From Ryuthela nishihirai (taxonomy: Eukaryota > Arthropoda > Arachnida > Araneae > Heptathelidae), in the NCBI GenBank assembly GCA_038380435.1, contig JAWZYU010000010.1, positions 43,620,135-43,684,134 on the forward strand: a stretch of 64,000 bases of DNA, in the 5' to 3' direction. The stretch's first letter is position 1. Each line of letters opens with the position of its first letter. This document shows positions 32,059 through 42,867 of this stretch, piece by piece. The position numbers and the translations under genes are program-made. The notes below the pieces were generated by a model. It saw only the letters and a program-made list of their open reading frames with translations, had not been told where the DNA came from and ran no database searches.

Positions 32059-32717
32059 GGGGGGGGGGGGGGGGGGGGGTTCATTCGGTAGTGGGCTAGG
32101 TTTATAATCTGCAGTTCCCAGTTCCAGGCGATGAGATTTATCTTCGCAAAACTTCTCACCCTGCCCTCGGTCTTGGCATGGAAAGGCAGCTTTCCGTCGG
32201 ATGGGATCTAAAGCCGTGTGCAAGGAAGCCATACCTTGTACACGTTAAAGAACACATTGAATTGCCTTGATGAGAGGATACTATCTGTCTTCCAACAGCT
32301 GACAAATTAGTCCTCTCCCACTAACCTTCTCTGAATCCTCGGGGTCCTTCTGACCTGGTATCTCCGCAAAATTCCCCGCCCTGCCCACGGTCAGTAGGTG
32401 ATACCGAAGGGCTTGGAAAGGCCGCCGTCCGTCGGATGGGACGTTAAGCCGTGATCCCGTGTGTGGGAGAGCCATACCCTGTGCACGTTAAAGAACACAC
32501 TGGATGGCCTTGACGGGAGGCTACCATCTGTCTCCCAACAGCTTGTTCCAGTGGGTCCCCTCCCCCAACCTTCACTGAGCCTTCGGGGTCCATGTGACCT
32601 GCCATTTAGCCCATGGTGTGCAAAAAAGTGCCGCTCAGAGGTAAAACAACCCAACCCTTCTGACCTGGCCATTAGTCCATTGTGTGCGAAAAGTGCCGCT
32701 CAGAGGTAAAACAACAC
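32059..32717 (+). mobile_element. old SINE-B, interrupted by a younger SINE-B
   Basis: Parts at 32080-32358 and 32656-32717 form one diverged SINE-B (TTCATTCGGTAGTGGGCTAG ... CCTCGGGGTCC ... CCATTAGTCCATTGTGTG ... GTAAAACAAC). The head start is replaced by a run of 21 G (32059-32079). The inserted copy is listed separately. Confidence 0.85.
32359..32655 (+). mobile_element. younger SINE-B, 5'-truncated, inside the older one
   Basis: Starts at TATCTCCGCAAAATTCCCC, missing the whole tRNA-like head, and ends in GTAAAACAACCCAAC. The target duplication CCTTCTGACCTGG (32346-32358 and 32656-32668) is SINE-B sequence. Much less diverged than its host. Confidence 0.95.
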
Positions 32718-33132
32718 GCCCTTCATACGTCGAAACATTGTCCGCAGTTAGTCATTGCTAAGAAAATTCAAAAATATATTTTTTCTATTGTTATGTACTC
32801 CGTCGTTATATGCGATAACTTCGCATTAAATAAAAAGTGTGTCGAGTTTCTCCTCCCTCTTGCTCAACTGCAGCTCGTTAACCAAAGAGGAAAAAAACGC
32901 ATCAGTAACCAGGTATCTTTTCTGGACCTCTTCTCAACATCCTCAACAAACAGGACAACTAACTCCACTCTTCTCAAAGTAAAAAAAAAAAATCTTTAAA
33001 ATGTGTTAAAATATCTCCAAAATGCCCCTTCTCTTTTTCTCATCTTTGATGAAAATGAATGGTAGATTAAGAAAAATATGTTTAACGCTTTAGAGTTCTA
33101 TTCCAAACTCAGAAAGATTATTTCTCTGTTCC
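32718..33132. other. unassigned AT-rich DNA
   Basis: Nothing recognised. Confidence 0.4.
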
Positions 33133-33400
33133 AGTTGGGTTATTTTACCTGTAAGCGGCACATTTTTACACACAGTTGTCAAATGACCAGTCACAAAGAC
33201 CCCAAGGTCTTAGAAAAGGCTGGGGGAAAGGGATCCACTGGATAGCTTTAGGAGACAGATGGAAGCCAGCGAACAAGACCATCCACTGTGTCCTGTTATC
33301 TTGCACAGGGTATGGCTCTCCTACTTAAAGAATTAAGACTCCAACCAACGGAAATGGCACCCTTTTCAACCAATGATATCTGTTTTCGCAGAGAGCAGGA
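33133..33400 (-). mobile_element. SINE-B, decayed, head missing
   Basis: GTTGGGTTATTTTACCTG, CACAAAGACCCCAAGG, GGAGACAGATGGAAGCC and GCACAGGGTATGGCTCTCC in reverse SINE-B order. It ends near CAACCAATGATATC. Confidence 0.8.
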
Positions 33401-34189
33401 TAGGCCACTGTTCCCATCCATTATCACCAGTGCTGAAAACTGAAGAAGAGTGGTGGGGGAGAACGCTGTTGCACGCCATTCCTCCTAGTTCCAGATCCCC
33501 CCCCCCCTTTCGATCGCATATATTTAATGACAGAAAACGTTGTAGAACCACCATATGTATGTGCACTTCTTTATAATATTTTTGGTCATAATTCTCCGGC
33601 AACTCAACAGTTTTTTTTATGTTTATTTAATGTCTACATGTCTGCGGGGTTTCTTTTCAACTGACTCTGGAGCTCCCACCTAATTCTGAAAACCTATTTT
33701 CACCTCCGAGTATCACCGGAGGATGCTGAGTCCCTGTTCCAATCCAGTATCGAACTGAGACCGAATATACTGTAGGATAATATACTGTCGAACTGAGTAA
33801 TATACTGTAGGAGTAAGTAAGAGGAAAAATTTAATCTTAAAGAGTTAAAAACGCAACACTATGCAAATATTAACTATAAAAATATGCGTGTTTGTAATGT
33901 TCATATTGCAACGAGTTAAGCATTCCCTATTCCTAACTAATTCAATTGCATCTTATGGTGATAAAATTTACGTTCTTAATCAGATGAACAAAGTTGACAA
34001 AATTATGGCAATCATTCCCCTTATTTAGATTAATTCTTATCGTTATTTACATTAATTCCTATGGTGGAAAAATATCGAATTTAAGCCTTTTTTTAAGCGT
34101 CATTTTTACCTATCTTCGTATTTCATTTCGCTCGTTTTTTGTTGGTTTGTAGATTTGTCAAAACACTTGTCCCACCATATCTTTCCAAC
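33401..34189. other. unassigned DNA
   Basis: Nothing recognised beyond a short local repeat of TATACTGTAGGA / TATACTGTCGAACTGAG at 33765-33815. Confidence 0.4.
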
Positions 34190-34800
34190 GCGATGGACAA
34201 TATTAATGATTTATGTGTCAAATGAAAGCTTGTGAAGCGGGGAGTGTCATAGGCTATATAAAAAAAATGCATCCCCCATGCTTTCCTCTCCCCTAAAAAG
34301 ACTGGAATATGTAAACGATTTTTCCACCATATCTTCGGAACGCGAGAACGGAAATGAAATGAAAGTTTTTGGCATGGAAAATGTCACATGTGATAAAACG
34401 TTCCCTCCATGTCTTCTCCCCCCCCCCCCCTTAATGGGAAAATAGGCCAAGAATAGCTATATCCTTTGAAATATATCCTCTGCTATATCTTTTGAAAACA
34501 AGGGCCAAGCGTAGAAAGTTGTATGTCAAATGAAGGTTTGTAACGTGGGGAATTTTGAGGGCAACAAAATATACCCCCATTTGCTCTCTTCCCCCTAAAA
34601 AAGGGAAAATTGGAATGTCGTCTTTTTACCACATCTTCCGAACACAAGGGCCTGCAATTACGAGTTAGGTGCAAATGACAGCTCATCCGAGGTCCATCAT
34701 AGATTACTTCGAATCATGCTCTTCCACCACATTCCACTACCCCCCAAAAGAGGAAGAAAATTTCGCGGAGGTCAATCTTAAAAAGTTATATTTCAAATTA
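34190..34800 (+). repeat. diverged tandem region, related to 20680-21540
   Basis: Recurring CAAATGAAAGCTTGTGAAGC, GTGGGGAATTTTGAGG, CTCTTCCCCCTAAAAAAGG and CACATCTTCCGAACACAAGG at about 165-190 bp. Same style of phrases as 20680-21540. Confidence 0.45.
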
Positions 34801-34802
34801 AA

Positions 34803-34975
34803 GTACGCTTGGCTATTGATCTCAGGGACCTGAGTTCGAGTCCCGGGTATGGATGTTTATGTTGTCTTGCTGAGGTCCCGCCATCCTCACAGACCTTCCA
34901 CTAGGCGTATTAAACTAAGAGGCTCACATCATACCTCTGTGGCAAGCACCTGTTTAAGGGAGTATTTATTTATCA
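34803..34975 (+). mobile_element. SINE-A, A box missing
   Basis: Begins at ACGCTTGGCTATTGATCTCA with an intact B box (GAGTTCGAGTCCCGGG) and a diverged body ending AAGCACCTGTTTAAGG. Confidence 0.85.
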
Positions 34976-35021
34976 TTTTTTTAAGGTGTGTGACGTCTCC
35001 AATGTCATGGGCTACCTCAAA

Positions 35022-35383
35022 AGGCTCGTAATCTGTAGTTCCCAGGTTCGAGTCCCAGCTGGGTCAGCGTTGAGATTTATCTTCGTAAAATTCACCGCCC
35101 TGCCCACGGTCAGTAGGGGACACCGATGGGCTTGGAAAGGCCGCCGTCCGTCGGATGGGACGTTAAGCCGTGGCCCCGTGTGTGGGAGAGCCATACCCTG
35201 TGCACGTTAAAGAACACGCTGGATGGCCTTGACGGGAGGCTACCATCTATCTCCCAACAGCTGTTCCAGTGGGTCCCCTCCCCCAACCTTCTCTGAGCCT
35301 TCGGGGTCCATGTGACCTGGCCATTTAGCCCATGGTGTGCAAAAAAGTGCCGCTCAGAGGTAAAACAACCCAACCCAACCCAA
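35022..35383 (+). mobile_element. SINE-B, 5'-truncated in tRNA head, 11-bp target duplication
   Basis: Starts at AGGCTCGTAATCTGTAG, past the A box, and ends with three AACCC-type repeats. The direct repeat GCTACCTCAAA is at 35011-35021 and 35384-35394. Nearly identical to the 7413 copy: young, but lacking the A box needed for its own Pol III transcription. Confidence 0.95.
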
Positions 35384-35394
35384 GCTACCTCAAA

Positions 35395-35827
35395 CATTGA
35401 TTTCAAAAAACAGAGAGGGAAACTATGATAGATGTTTATCAGTCATATATCAAATGAAAGTTTCTGAAAGTAGGTGTTTTTAATAATAAAGAAAAATTAT
35501 AAACAAATTGGAAATAAAAAAAAAACCTATTTCCTATCTGCACCCTAAGAAGTAGAAAATAAGTCTAAAACATATCGATGGTGTAATCAATCAATGAATT
35601 CACATTCACTTCAAAGGAAGATAGGGCGCCGGTTTACCTATTCAAAAAGATTGCCAACATGCTTCAATAAGAGCACCTGGCATGTGTCATCAAGAGATCG
35701 TGGGTTCCGATCCCACCCTGCTCAAGACAATTTTCCTCTCTGCCCTCGTTGATCTACCACATAATAGCGTTCAAGAAGTTTTTGCTGTGAAATGCTGTGA
35801 ATATAAAATATTACTAATGTAATAGAT
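35395..35827. other. unassigned DNA with a tRNA-like scrap
   Basis: 35685-35735 holds GTGGGTTCCGATCCCACC, resembling a B box, probably another decayed SINE head. The rest shows nothing. Confidence 0.35.
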
Positions 35828-36030
35828 GCCGTCCCATGGTCGAGTGGTTAGCACGCTTGGCTACTGATCTAAGGGACCTGGGTTCGAGCCCCGGGTAAGG
35901 CATGGTTGTATGTGTTGTTTTTCTACTGAGGTCCTGCCATCCTCTCAGACCTTCTACTTTGGCATATAAACTGACGGGCTCCTGTCAGACCTCTGTGGCA
36001 AGCAGCTGCTTGAGGGGGCATTTATTTATT
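35828..36030 (+). mobile_element. SINE-A, full length
   Basis: Complete from GCCGTCCCATGGTCGAGTGG to GCTTGAGGGGGCATTTATT. Close to the consensus. Confidence 0.92.
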
Positions 36031-36111
36031 ATTTTAATGGATAATGCATATTATTTTCCACTTTTTACGGCGCACATAAGGATATATATTTTTTTAATTC
36101 ATTTATTTGTG

Positions 36112-36305
36112 GCCGAGTGGTTAGCTTGCTTGACTACTGATCTAAGGGACCTGAGTTCGAGCCCCGGGGTAAGGCATGGATGTTCGTGTTGTTTTTCTAC
36201 TTTGGTCCCGCCATCCTCACAGACCATCTATTGTAGTGTAGAAACTGACAGGCTGCTGTCAGACCTCTGTGGCAAGCAGCTGCTTGAGGGGATATTTATT
36301 ATCAT
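36112..36305 (+). mobile_element. SINE-A, nearly full length
   Basis: From GTGGCCGAGTGGTTAGCTTG to GCTTGAGGGGATATTTATT. It lies 80 bp after the previous copy in the same orientation. Confidence 0.92.
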
Positions 36306-36785
36306 TTTTTAAATAATCTTTTGGTATCTAAACCCGTTTTATATCTAATGCGCTCTTTACACATATTCCGAATCCAAGTGGCCTTGAAGTTTTTTCTTTC
36401 TAAGCAATATTTCTTATATCAGTTTCGTACTTTGAAGAACAGAAAACGACAGCCAAATACTAGTGGAACATCCCAGTGGAACATCCCAAGCCATGAATTG
36501 TTGATTAGCCTGAACCATTCAACGGCACAGGAATGTGAAGCCAAACGTGACAGAGCACCACCAATGAGGTGGAAAGAAATCGTAAAGAGTGCTAGCATCT
36601 ATGAGAGAGACGAATGCTCTTGGGAATTGATGTTGACACGATCCCAAAGCTCTCGAACGTGATTTATTAAACGACCTTGTTTTTGCTCATTGGCTTTGGC
36701 TGTTTCTCGAGATCACAGTTTTAACCACACAGTTGGTTTCGCTAGGATTGACACGTTAGTAGATTATTTAGTTATAAATAAAAAA
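36306..36785. other. unassigned DNA
   Basis: No recognised gene. The 113-codon frame at 36321-36662 has no motif; a short direct repeat (GTGGAACATCCCA twice near 36465-36490) lies inside. Confidence 0.35.
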
Positions 36786-36985
36786 AATAAATACCCCCTC
36801 AAGCAGCTGCTTGCCACAGAGGTCTGACAGGAGCCTGTCAGTTTATATGCCACAGTAGAAGGTCTGAGAGGATCGCAGGACTTCAGCAGAAAAATGACAC
36901 ATACATCCATGCCTTACCCGGGGCTGGAACCCAGGTCCCGTAAATCAGTAGCCAAGCGCGCTAACCACTCGGCCACGGGAGGGCA
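36786..36985 (-). mobile_element. SINE-A, full length, opposite orientation
   Basis: Reads ATACCCCCTCAAGCAGCTGC through CACTCGGCCACGGGAGGGC. Together with 36112-36305 it forms an inverted pair about 480 bp apart. Confidence 0.92.
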
Positions 36986-37483
36986 TTTATTTAGTTAATC
37001 CTATACTAAATAGGCCATAAGTTCAAGTGTGTCTTCTGTCATTATTCTGAGCAGTTGGCAAACATTGGCTTTCGGGAACTTCGAAAAGTGTGCGTGCGTT
37101 CTTCGTATCACACGGAAACAAGTAGCAAGTTCTTGTAAAATGCACAAATGATATCTAATATAAACAGAATATGGCTTTTTTCGGGTTTTACCCTATTTCG
37201 TTTTGTGAGATTATTCGCAGATATTTCATTTCGCAAGATTGCTTAATTTGCAAGAGTTTAAAGCAAAGTTTTCTTTCATGAACTCGTTTTGCATAAATGC
37301 CATCTAGTAGTAGTAGTGTGAATTCAAACACTAGGATTTCTTCAACTACTCCGAAACACAGCCAACTGATTTATTTACAATATACAAGAAAAACAAACGA
37401 AAAAACTCGATATTTTTATTGCGTAGAAATTTTTCTTACATAATCTTAAATCATATTTGACAACTCTCTTAATACAACTGCAC
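36986..37483. other. unassigned DNA
   Basis: Nothing recognised. Confidence 0.4.
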
Positions 37484-37862
37484 TGGGGGGCGGAGGTTCT
37501 CAGTCGGTAGCGCGCCAGGCTCGTGATCTGCAGTTCTCAGGTTCGAGTCCCAGCTCGGTCAGCTTGAGATTTATCTCCGAAAAATTCCCCGTCCTGCCTA
37601 CGGTCAGTAGGGAACACCGATGTGCTTGGAAAGGCCGCCGTCCGTCGGATGAGACGCTAAGCCGTGGCTCCGTGTACGAGAGAGCCTATGCACGTTAAAG
37701 GGCACACTGGATGGCCTTGACGGGAGGCTACCATCTGTCTCCCAACAGCTGTTCCAGTAGGTCCACTCCCCCAACCTTCTCTGAGCCTTCGGGGTCCTTG
37801 TGACCTGGCCATTTAGCGCATTGTGTGCAAAAAAAGTGCCGTTCAGAGGTAAAACAACCCAA
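37484..37862 (+). mobile_element. SINE-B, near full length, diverged
   Basis: The head GGGGGGCGGAGGTTCTCAGTC has a disturbed A box; the B box is intact. The body has small deletions (GAGAGCCTATGCACG) and ends GTAAAACAACCCAACTG. Target duplication uncertain (CAACTGCAC versus CAACTGTAC). Confidence 0.9.
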
Positions 37863-38911
37863 CTGTACAATAAATATTTATATTTAATAGCTTCACATAT
37901 TTTACAGTTCAGTTGAAGACTTCACGAACCTGCTCCATTAGAAAAATAATCTGGCAAAATGGATCACTGAGCATACTTCAACTTCAGTGTTGATTTTTAA
38001 CAGGAATGCTTTTTTTTTTACCGTTGCAAAAGCCAAGCATAATTTCGTAAAGAACAGAACAAGTTTAAGTGTTGTATACATACTGAACTCTGATGATAAA
38101 CTTTGATAATTGTACGTGGACTTTTGATATGAAGATTAGATAATTGAACCATAAGCCATGACTGTTTCTAACCTCATCTTCTTTTGGACTTAAAGAGCAG
38201 AAAACATTTCAAGTTAGCTTAAAAAGAACCATCATAACATCTATTCGACATTCGTGTGAATGCTGCCATGCAACAAACACATCAAGAAATAAAAACGAGA
38301 AAAACAACATTAAGCAATCCATCACCCCCTCTTTGCCAACAGAAGTTTATGTCATGTGCAAATGGAAAGCGAATGAAGAACGGAAAGTCTGTTAGTGTGT
38401 AATACACACAACTATTTCGATAAATATATATATATAATCAACATTGAACGAAATCAAGAACGATATCCAAAGCAGAGGAAAGAACCCAAGCCTTCTTTCA
38501 TCAATATTTCATCTATTGCCCAGACGGGAAGCGGAAGTTTCATGGATCCCGTTTTCCCACGTTTGCTGTCGAGTGATTTTAGTGTTCTCACTCCCTCCCC
38601 TTTTCATCGCACTTAATGGCTACTTTATGGGGCTACCGCAGCTGGTTGGAACGACTCAGCTTATGTAGCAAAGAGAACCGTAATTTAGTGTGATGGCAAT
38701 TTCTTCTCTCCATAGCAGGTTGGACGGTTACAGCATTAAAGTCACTGCCTGACATCCACCAGGTGTTGTTACCCTGTTTTCCGCTGCTGTATCCTGCCTG
38801 CTAAGTATGTTTTGATGAATACACACTGATATGACTCAGACACAGAGACTAAGTATTATTAAGAATAAGATGCCATTTAAATGTTAGATATTTTAACGAT
38901 CTCAGCTAAGG
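37863..38911. other. unassigned DNA
   Basis: No recognised gene or repeat. Short plus frames at 38395-38668 have no motif. Confidence 0.4.
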
Positions 38912-38913
38912 TA

Positions 38914-39127
38914 CAGTCGCTCAAAAAAATATACGAACACCATGGTTGATTACAGAATTCAGAAAAAATATCTGGCAACGATTTTTTTAGAAATTAGTGA
39001 TTTGGCAGCCATCGTGTCACGTGATACGAAGGTTGCCAGATCACTAATTTCTAAAAAAATCGTTGCCAGATATTTTTTCTGAATTCTGTAATCAACCATG
39101 GTGTTCGGATATTTTTTTGAGCGACTG
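38914..39127. mobile_element. palindromic Tc1/mariner-type MITE, TA target
   Basis: 214 bp flanked by TA (38912-38913 and 39128-39129). The ends are CAGTCGCTCAAAAAAATAT and its complement. The arms are nearly perfect inverted repeats of about 95 bp (one A/C difference near the end), separated by a short centre around CATCGTGTCACGTGATACG. It can fold almost completely on itself, encodes nothing, and needs a transposase in trans. Arm identity suggests recent insertion. Confidence 0.92.
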
Positions 39128-39334
39128 TACTAGTATAGGGCATACACGCAGAAAATACAGAAAAATATGTAAAAAACATTTTTACATTTGCTATCATGCA
39201 CGATGCTCCTGTTTCGAATCAAAACTCTAGCTTGAAGAATGGGAAAGAACGCAAAAAACGCAGATTTAAGTATGGTAGCGAACAACCAGACAAACCATGT
39301 GGTTTTTGGGTTCATTCATATTTTTCTATTATTC

Positions 39335-39520
39335 GAGTGGTTTAGCACGCTTGGCTACTCATCTAAGGGACCTGGGTTCGAGCCCCGGGTAAGGCATGGT
39401 TGTTTGTGTTGTTTTTCTGCTGAGGTCCTGCCATCCTCACAGACCTTCTACTATGGCATATAAACTGACAGGTTCCTGTCAGACCTCAGTGGCAAGCAGC
39501 TGCTTGAGGGGGTATTTTTT
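39335..39520 (+). mobile_element. SINE-A, full body
   Basis: CGAGTGGTTTAGCACGCTTGG (one extra T in the A box) through the B box to GCTTGAGGGGGTATTTT. The extra A-box base may weaken Pol III use. Confidence 0.92.
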
Positions 39521-40149
39521 ATAAATTGTATATGATGATGAAATAAAATTGATTGATTGATTGAAACATAGAATCAAAAAACAATTATTTGTTGGTTTAC
39601 AGTTAACAGGCCTAATATATTTTAAGTAATAATAGCAAAACATAATTACTTGTATTGCGGTGTCCTTGAATACATTTCATTAGTCTCTCTGTACACATCT
39701 TGCAATTAATCGTTAAATTGCTGCTGATGAGCAGCAAAGCTTAAAGCTTATCTGCAGTTTATAGACGAATTTCAGCTGCAAATTATTTTCAGCTTTTCGT
39801 ACATACATTTTAATAGATGTATTTTTTAAATATTTATAAATGTTTACTCTATTTAATTGCCAGCAATTACGAAATATGACGTAAGTGTTGTTAGTTTTTG
39901 TTAATTTTTGTTTTTTAATAATTTTGAATATTTTTAAGCAGCATCTAATTTGCAAAATTCAATTTAGTCCGATTTTAAAAGAGTAACTTTTGAGAGATAC
40001 AGCATTTCTCGAAAAGATATTAAATATAGATGGAATTTTCTAAGTACTAACATATTTTCCGTAATTGTTATGAAACACGGTAACTGACAATTTTTTGCTT
40101 TGAATTTACTCTTTATTCGAATTGTATGTGAACTTTTGCTAGGGTAGAA
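39521..40149. other. unassigned AT-rich DNA
   Basis: Nothing recognised. GATTGATTGATTG microsatellite at about 39551-39563. Confidence 0.4.
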
Positions 40150-40330
40150 AAAAAAGAAAAGTAGCCATAGTTGTCCAGATCAGTAGGCCACACTAATCTG
40201 GCAGCCCTCCCCTTCCGTTCACTTCCACAAGAGAGTATCTCTTTTGAAAGGTATTAACGATCTGCACCACGAGAAGGCGGGGTCGGACATTAGGTGCTAG
40301 GCCTGGCCGGTTCTATGCACCATCACAGGG
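40150..40330 (-). repeat. repeat C, copy 1
   Basis: Inverted match to 47935-48095: GGCGGGGTCGGACATTAGG, CTCTTTTGAAAGGTATTAAC, GGCAGCCCTCCCCTTCCGTTC and GATCAGTAGGCCACACTAATC. GC-rich core with a T-rich end on the minus strand. Class unknown. Confidence 0.8.
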
Positions 40331-40889
40331 GATTGGTGCATAGCTCTCCTTCCAGTGACTACCTAGCTACCATTTACAGACCATGAAGGTTAGATAGATG
40401 TATTTAATTAATCTTGAGTTGACTTGAAATTTTATTTCTGTTGCCGGTATGAAACGTTAATTAACATACACAAATTGAGGAAACCCTATTCCACATGAGT
40501 ATTTTTTCTATTATTTTTTGTTGTTGTTTTTTCTTTTCTTTATGTTCGAATTTTATGTTATCGGAATTTAATAAAATTGAGTTGATTGATTGTTTAAATC
40601 TTGTGTACCTGTCATGTTGGATATTTATTTTTTTGTGAGTCGTCAAAGAGATTTTGGAATACCAAGTTGTATCTGTATTAATAGATTATTATTTAAATGT
40701 TACATATTTTTATTTTGGAAACAAAAATTTTATTTTTAGTGACTTCTTCTTTGACTGAACGTGATCCTATTCTTCATACTAGCATGAGTTCTTCCTAGTC
40801 CAGCCAACCTAATAAACCACAGTTCGCTTCCATGATTATAATAGGATGTATTACTTGCAGGCAAAGGAAAATGACTTGGAGGCCAGTAT
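40331..40889. other. unassigned AT-rich DNA
   Basis: Nothing recognised. Confidence 0.4.
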
Positions 40890-41215
40890 TTTTGAGACTC
40901 TTGATCTAGATGCTTAAACAGCATGTTGGTATTAGGTGGTTTAACTATGCAAATAAGCAGATGGTGATAAGGTCAGACGGAGGAGTAATCAACCCCATTG
41001 AGCAGTCTCTTGTGCAGGGAGAGACTGAATTGGTTTGGTCGTGTTACCCGCAGGCAAGAATTAGCGAATAGTGTTATGAAGAGTGTGCCTAAAGGCCTCA
41101 GAAAAGGGAAAAATCAAAAATGATATGGGTGGACATTGTCCAAACAGGATTTCTTTAGAATTGGTTTGCAGTGGCCAAATACAACAGTTTAGGACAGATG
41201 AGTATGGTGAATTGC
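40890..41215 (+). pseudogene. RTE-like LINE 3' end, strongly decayed
   Basis: Parallels 48880-49160: GGTATTAGGTGGTTTAACTA, CAGGGAGAGACTGAATTGGTTTG-like stretch, AGAATTGGTTTGCAGTGGCC. Several indels. Third member of this LINE family here. Confidence 0.6.
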
Positions 41216-41329
41216 TATAAAAAAACTAAACTGCAAGTCTGGTGTGTATGGATATGTGTGCATGTGTGTGGGCGTGCATGCGTGTATGTGCATTTATTCA
41301 GGGCTGGACCTGGAGGGGGAGGGGTAAGA

Positions 41330-41610
41330 GGACCATGCCTACCCCTTATTTCTATACCAATAAAAAATTGGACACGTCGGAAAACTGTTACTTTTAACTC
41401 AAGACAAACCGAAACGCTATGTAAAGTTGCTTTAGCAAAAAATATTTTGCAGAGGAATTTCTCATATCTTGCACTATCAGTGTTTAATTCTTTACCTTCA
41501 GAAATTGGAAATGAAATTAACCCTATGCTATTTAAAAATCATTTAACTATATTTGTTTTAAATATTTCTAATGTAGAAAATTTCTTTTACAGAAACCCAA
41601 GAGTTTTACT
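41330..41610 (+). pseudogene. non-LTR LINE C-terminal remnant
   Basis: The plus frame through 41171-41692 encodes, from about 41440, FSYLALSVFNSLPSEIGNEI then FKNHLTIFVL, resembling the conserved end of CR1/jockey-type reverse transcriptases (WN-LP--I ... FK--L). The catalytic domain is absent. Possibly displaced from the RT remnant just downstream. Confidence 0.5.
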
Positions 41611-41714
41611 TTATATTGTTTTTTATGATGTGGGACAGCATGCTGCTTTCGAAATTTTCATTGGAAATGTTCAACAGAACCTGGACGAGTAGTTTCCCTT
41701 GGTTCTCGATTGGA

Positions 41715-41790
41715 ACAGTTTGGACTCGAACCTGGACACTGCAGATCATGAACTTGGTGCAGTACTGAGTGAGCCAACACTCACTCACGA
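41715..41790 (-). mobile_element. SINE-B head fragment, decayed
   Basis: TGGACTCGAACCTGGACACTG and GTACTGAGTGAGCC correspond to the reverse of the SINE-B B and A boxes. No body follows. Confidence 0.5.
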
Positions 41791-41934
41791 CACAACACTC
41801 TGAAGGAATGCAAAGGGTATCATTTCTTCCTAGAAGGGGATTGTCAGGGGTGCACAATTCATGCAAAACGAAATAATTTCATTGACATTAAAGTTATGCT
41901 CATAAAATTATATACAGTTTGGGCATGAAATAAC

Positions 41935-42867
41935 TGAACATCTCTTCAACCTTTTAGTTAATGATCTTCTAGAATCCTCACCAACTATAATATTTTTATG
42001 TATGCAGACGATTGTCTTCTTTCTTTTACATCTAGTTCTTTCACTTCTCTAAAATAAGAAATAGAAAATAATATTCATAATGTGCTTCATTGGTATACTA
42101 AAAATGGATTCACTGTCAATATCAAGAAAACCAACATTGTTTTTCTTTCAACTTCAAATTCTCCCCCACCTGACACAAACATTAAAATTAAAAATACCCA
42201 TATTACAGTTTCCACTTCTATGAAGTACTTGGGTATGACGATAGATAATAATCTTGACTTTGGAATTCACATTAATAAAACCGTCGCTTCAGCTTCTAAA
42301 AGAACTTATATATTGAGGTACGTTCAAAACTATATATCCTCCTATGCCCCAATGTTCTACAAAATTTACATCCGACCGAAACTCGAATACTGTGCTTCCA
42401 CTATTTTTGGTATTAATAAAAAGAACTCTTATAAATTAGAAAAAGTTCAAAATGAAGCTCCCAAAATCATCAGCAAAATCTATTTTAACAAACGAGAATC
42501 TCTAACACTTACTGATATTCGTTCCAACTACCAAATTCTCACTCTTCAATCTATAAGAAAGCTGCGGTTTATCACCCTTATTCACGACACTAGACCTTTT
42601 ACTATGGCATATAAACTGACAGGCTCCTGTCAGACCTCTGTGGCAAGCAGCTGCTTGAGGGGGTATTTATTATTTTTTTTTATTTATAACAAGTCTCATC
42701 CCCTTTATTCGATTCTTACACCCTATATTCCATTACGACATCGCCACATCCTTCGTTCTGACAATAAAATGTTTTCTACTCCCAAGATTTTCAAAGCTAA
42801 GTATAGTGAAATTTCTTTTGCATTTCAAGCAACCTCAACTCTCTACCGAGCGATATCACTTCTTTAA
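41935..42867 (+). pseudogene. jockey/CR1-like reverse transcriptase remnant with a SINE-A in frame
   Basis: MYADDCLLSF at 42000-42029 is the RT catalytic motif. A stop follows (about 42053), then a 261-codon frame from 42082: KYLGMTIDNNLDFGIHI, YKIYIRPKLEYCASTIFG and KLEKVQNEAPKIISKIYF are typical of the RT thumb and downstream region. The reading upstream of YADD (VNDLLESSP) is in another frame. A 5'-truncated SINE-A at 42592-42690 adds about 33 codons without breaking the frame, and the LINE reading resumes (KSHPLYSILTPYIPLRHR). Fingers, endonuclease and 5' end are missing. Not a functional gene. Confidence 0.85.
42592..42690 (+). mobile_element. SINE-A 3' part inside LINE remnant
   Basis: CTTTTACTATGGCATATAAAC to CTTGAGGGGGTATTTATT with a T-rich end. 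No head. Confidence 0.9.

Noticed and set aside
32651..32657. Telomeric repeats in the AACCC tails of SINE-B
   Set aside because: Only one to three copies, always at the SINE 3' end, and not the arthropod TTAGG motif.
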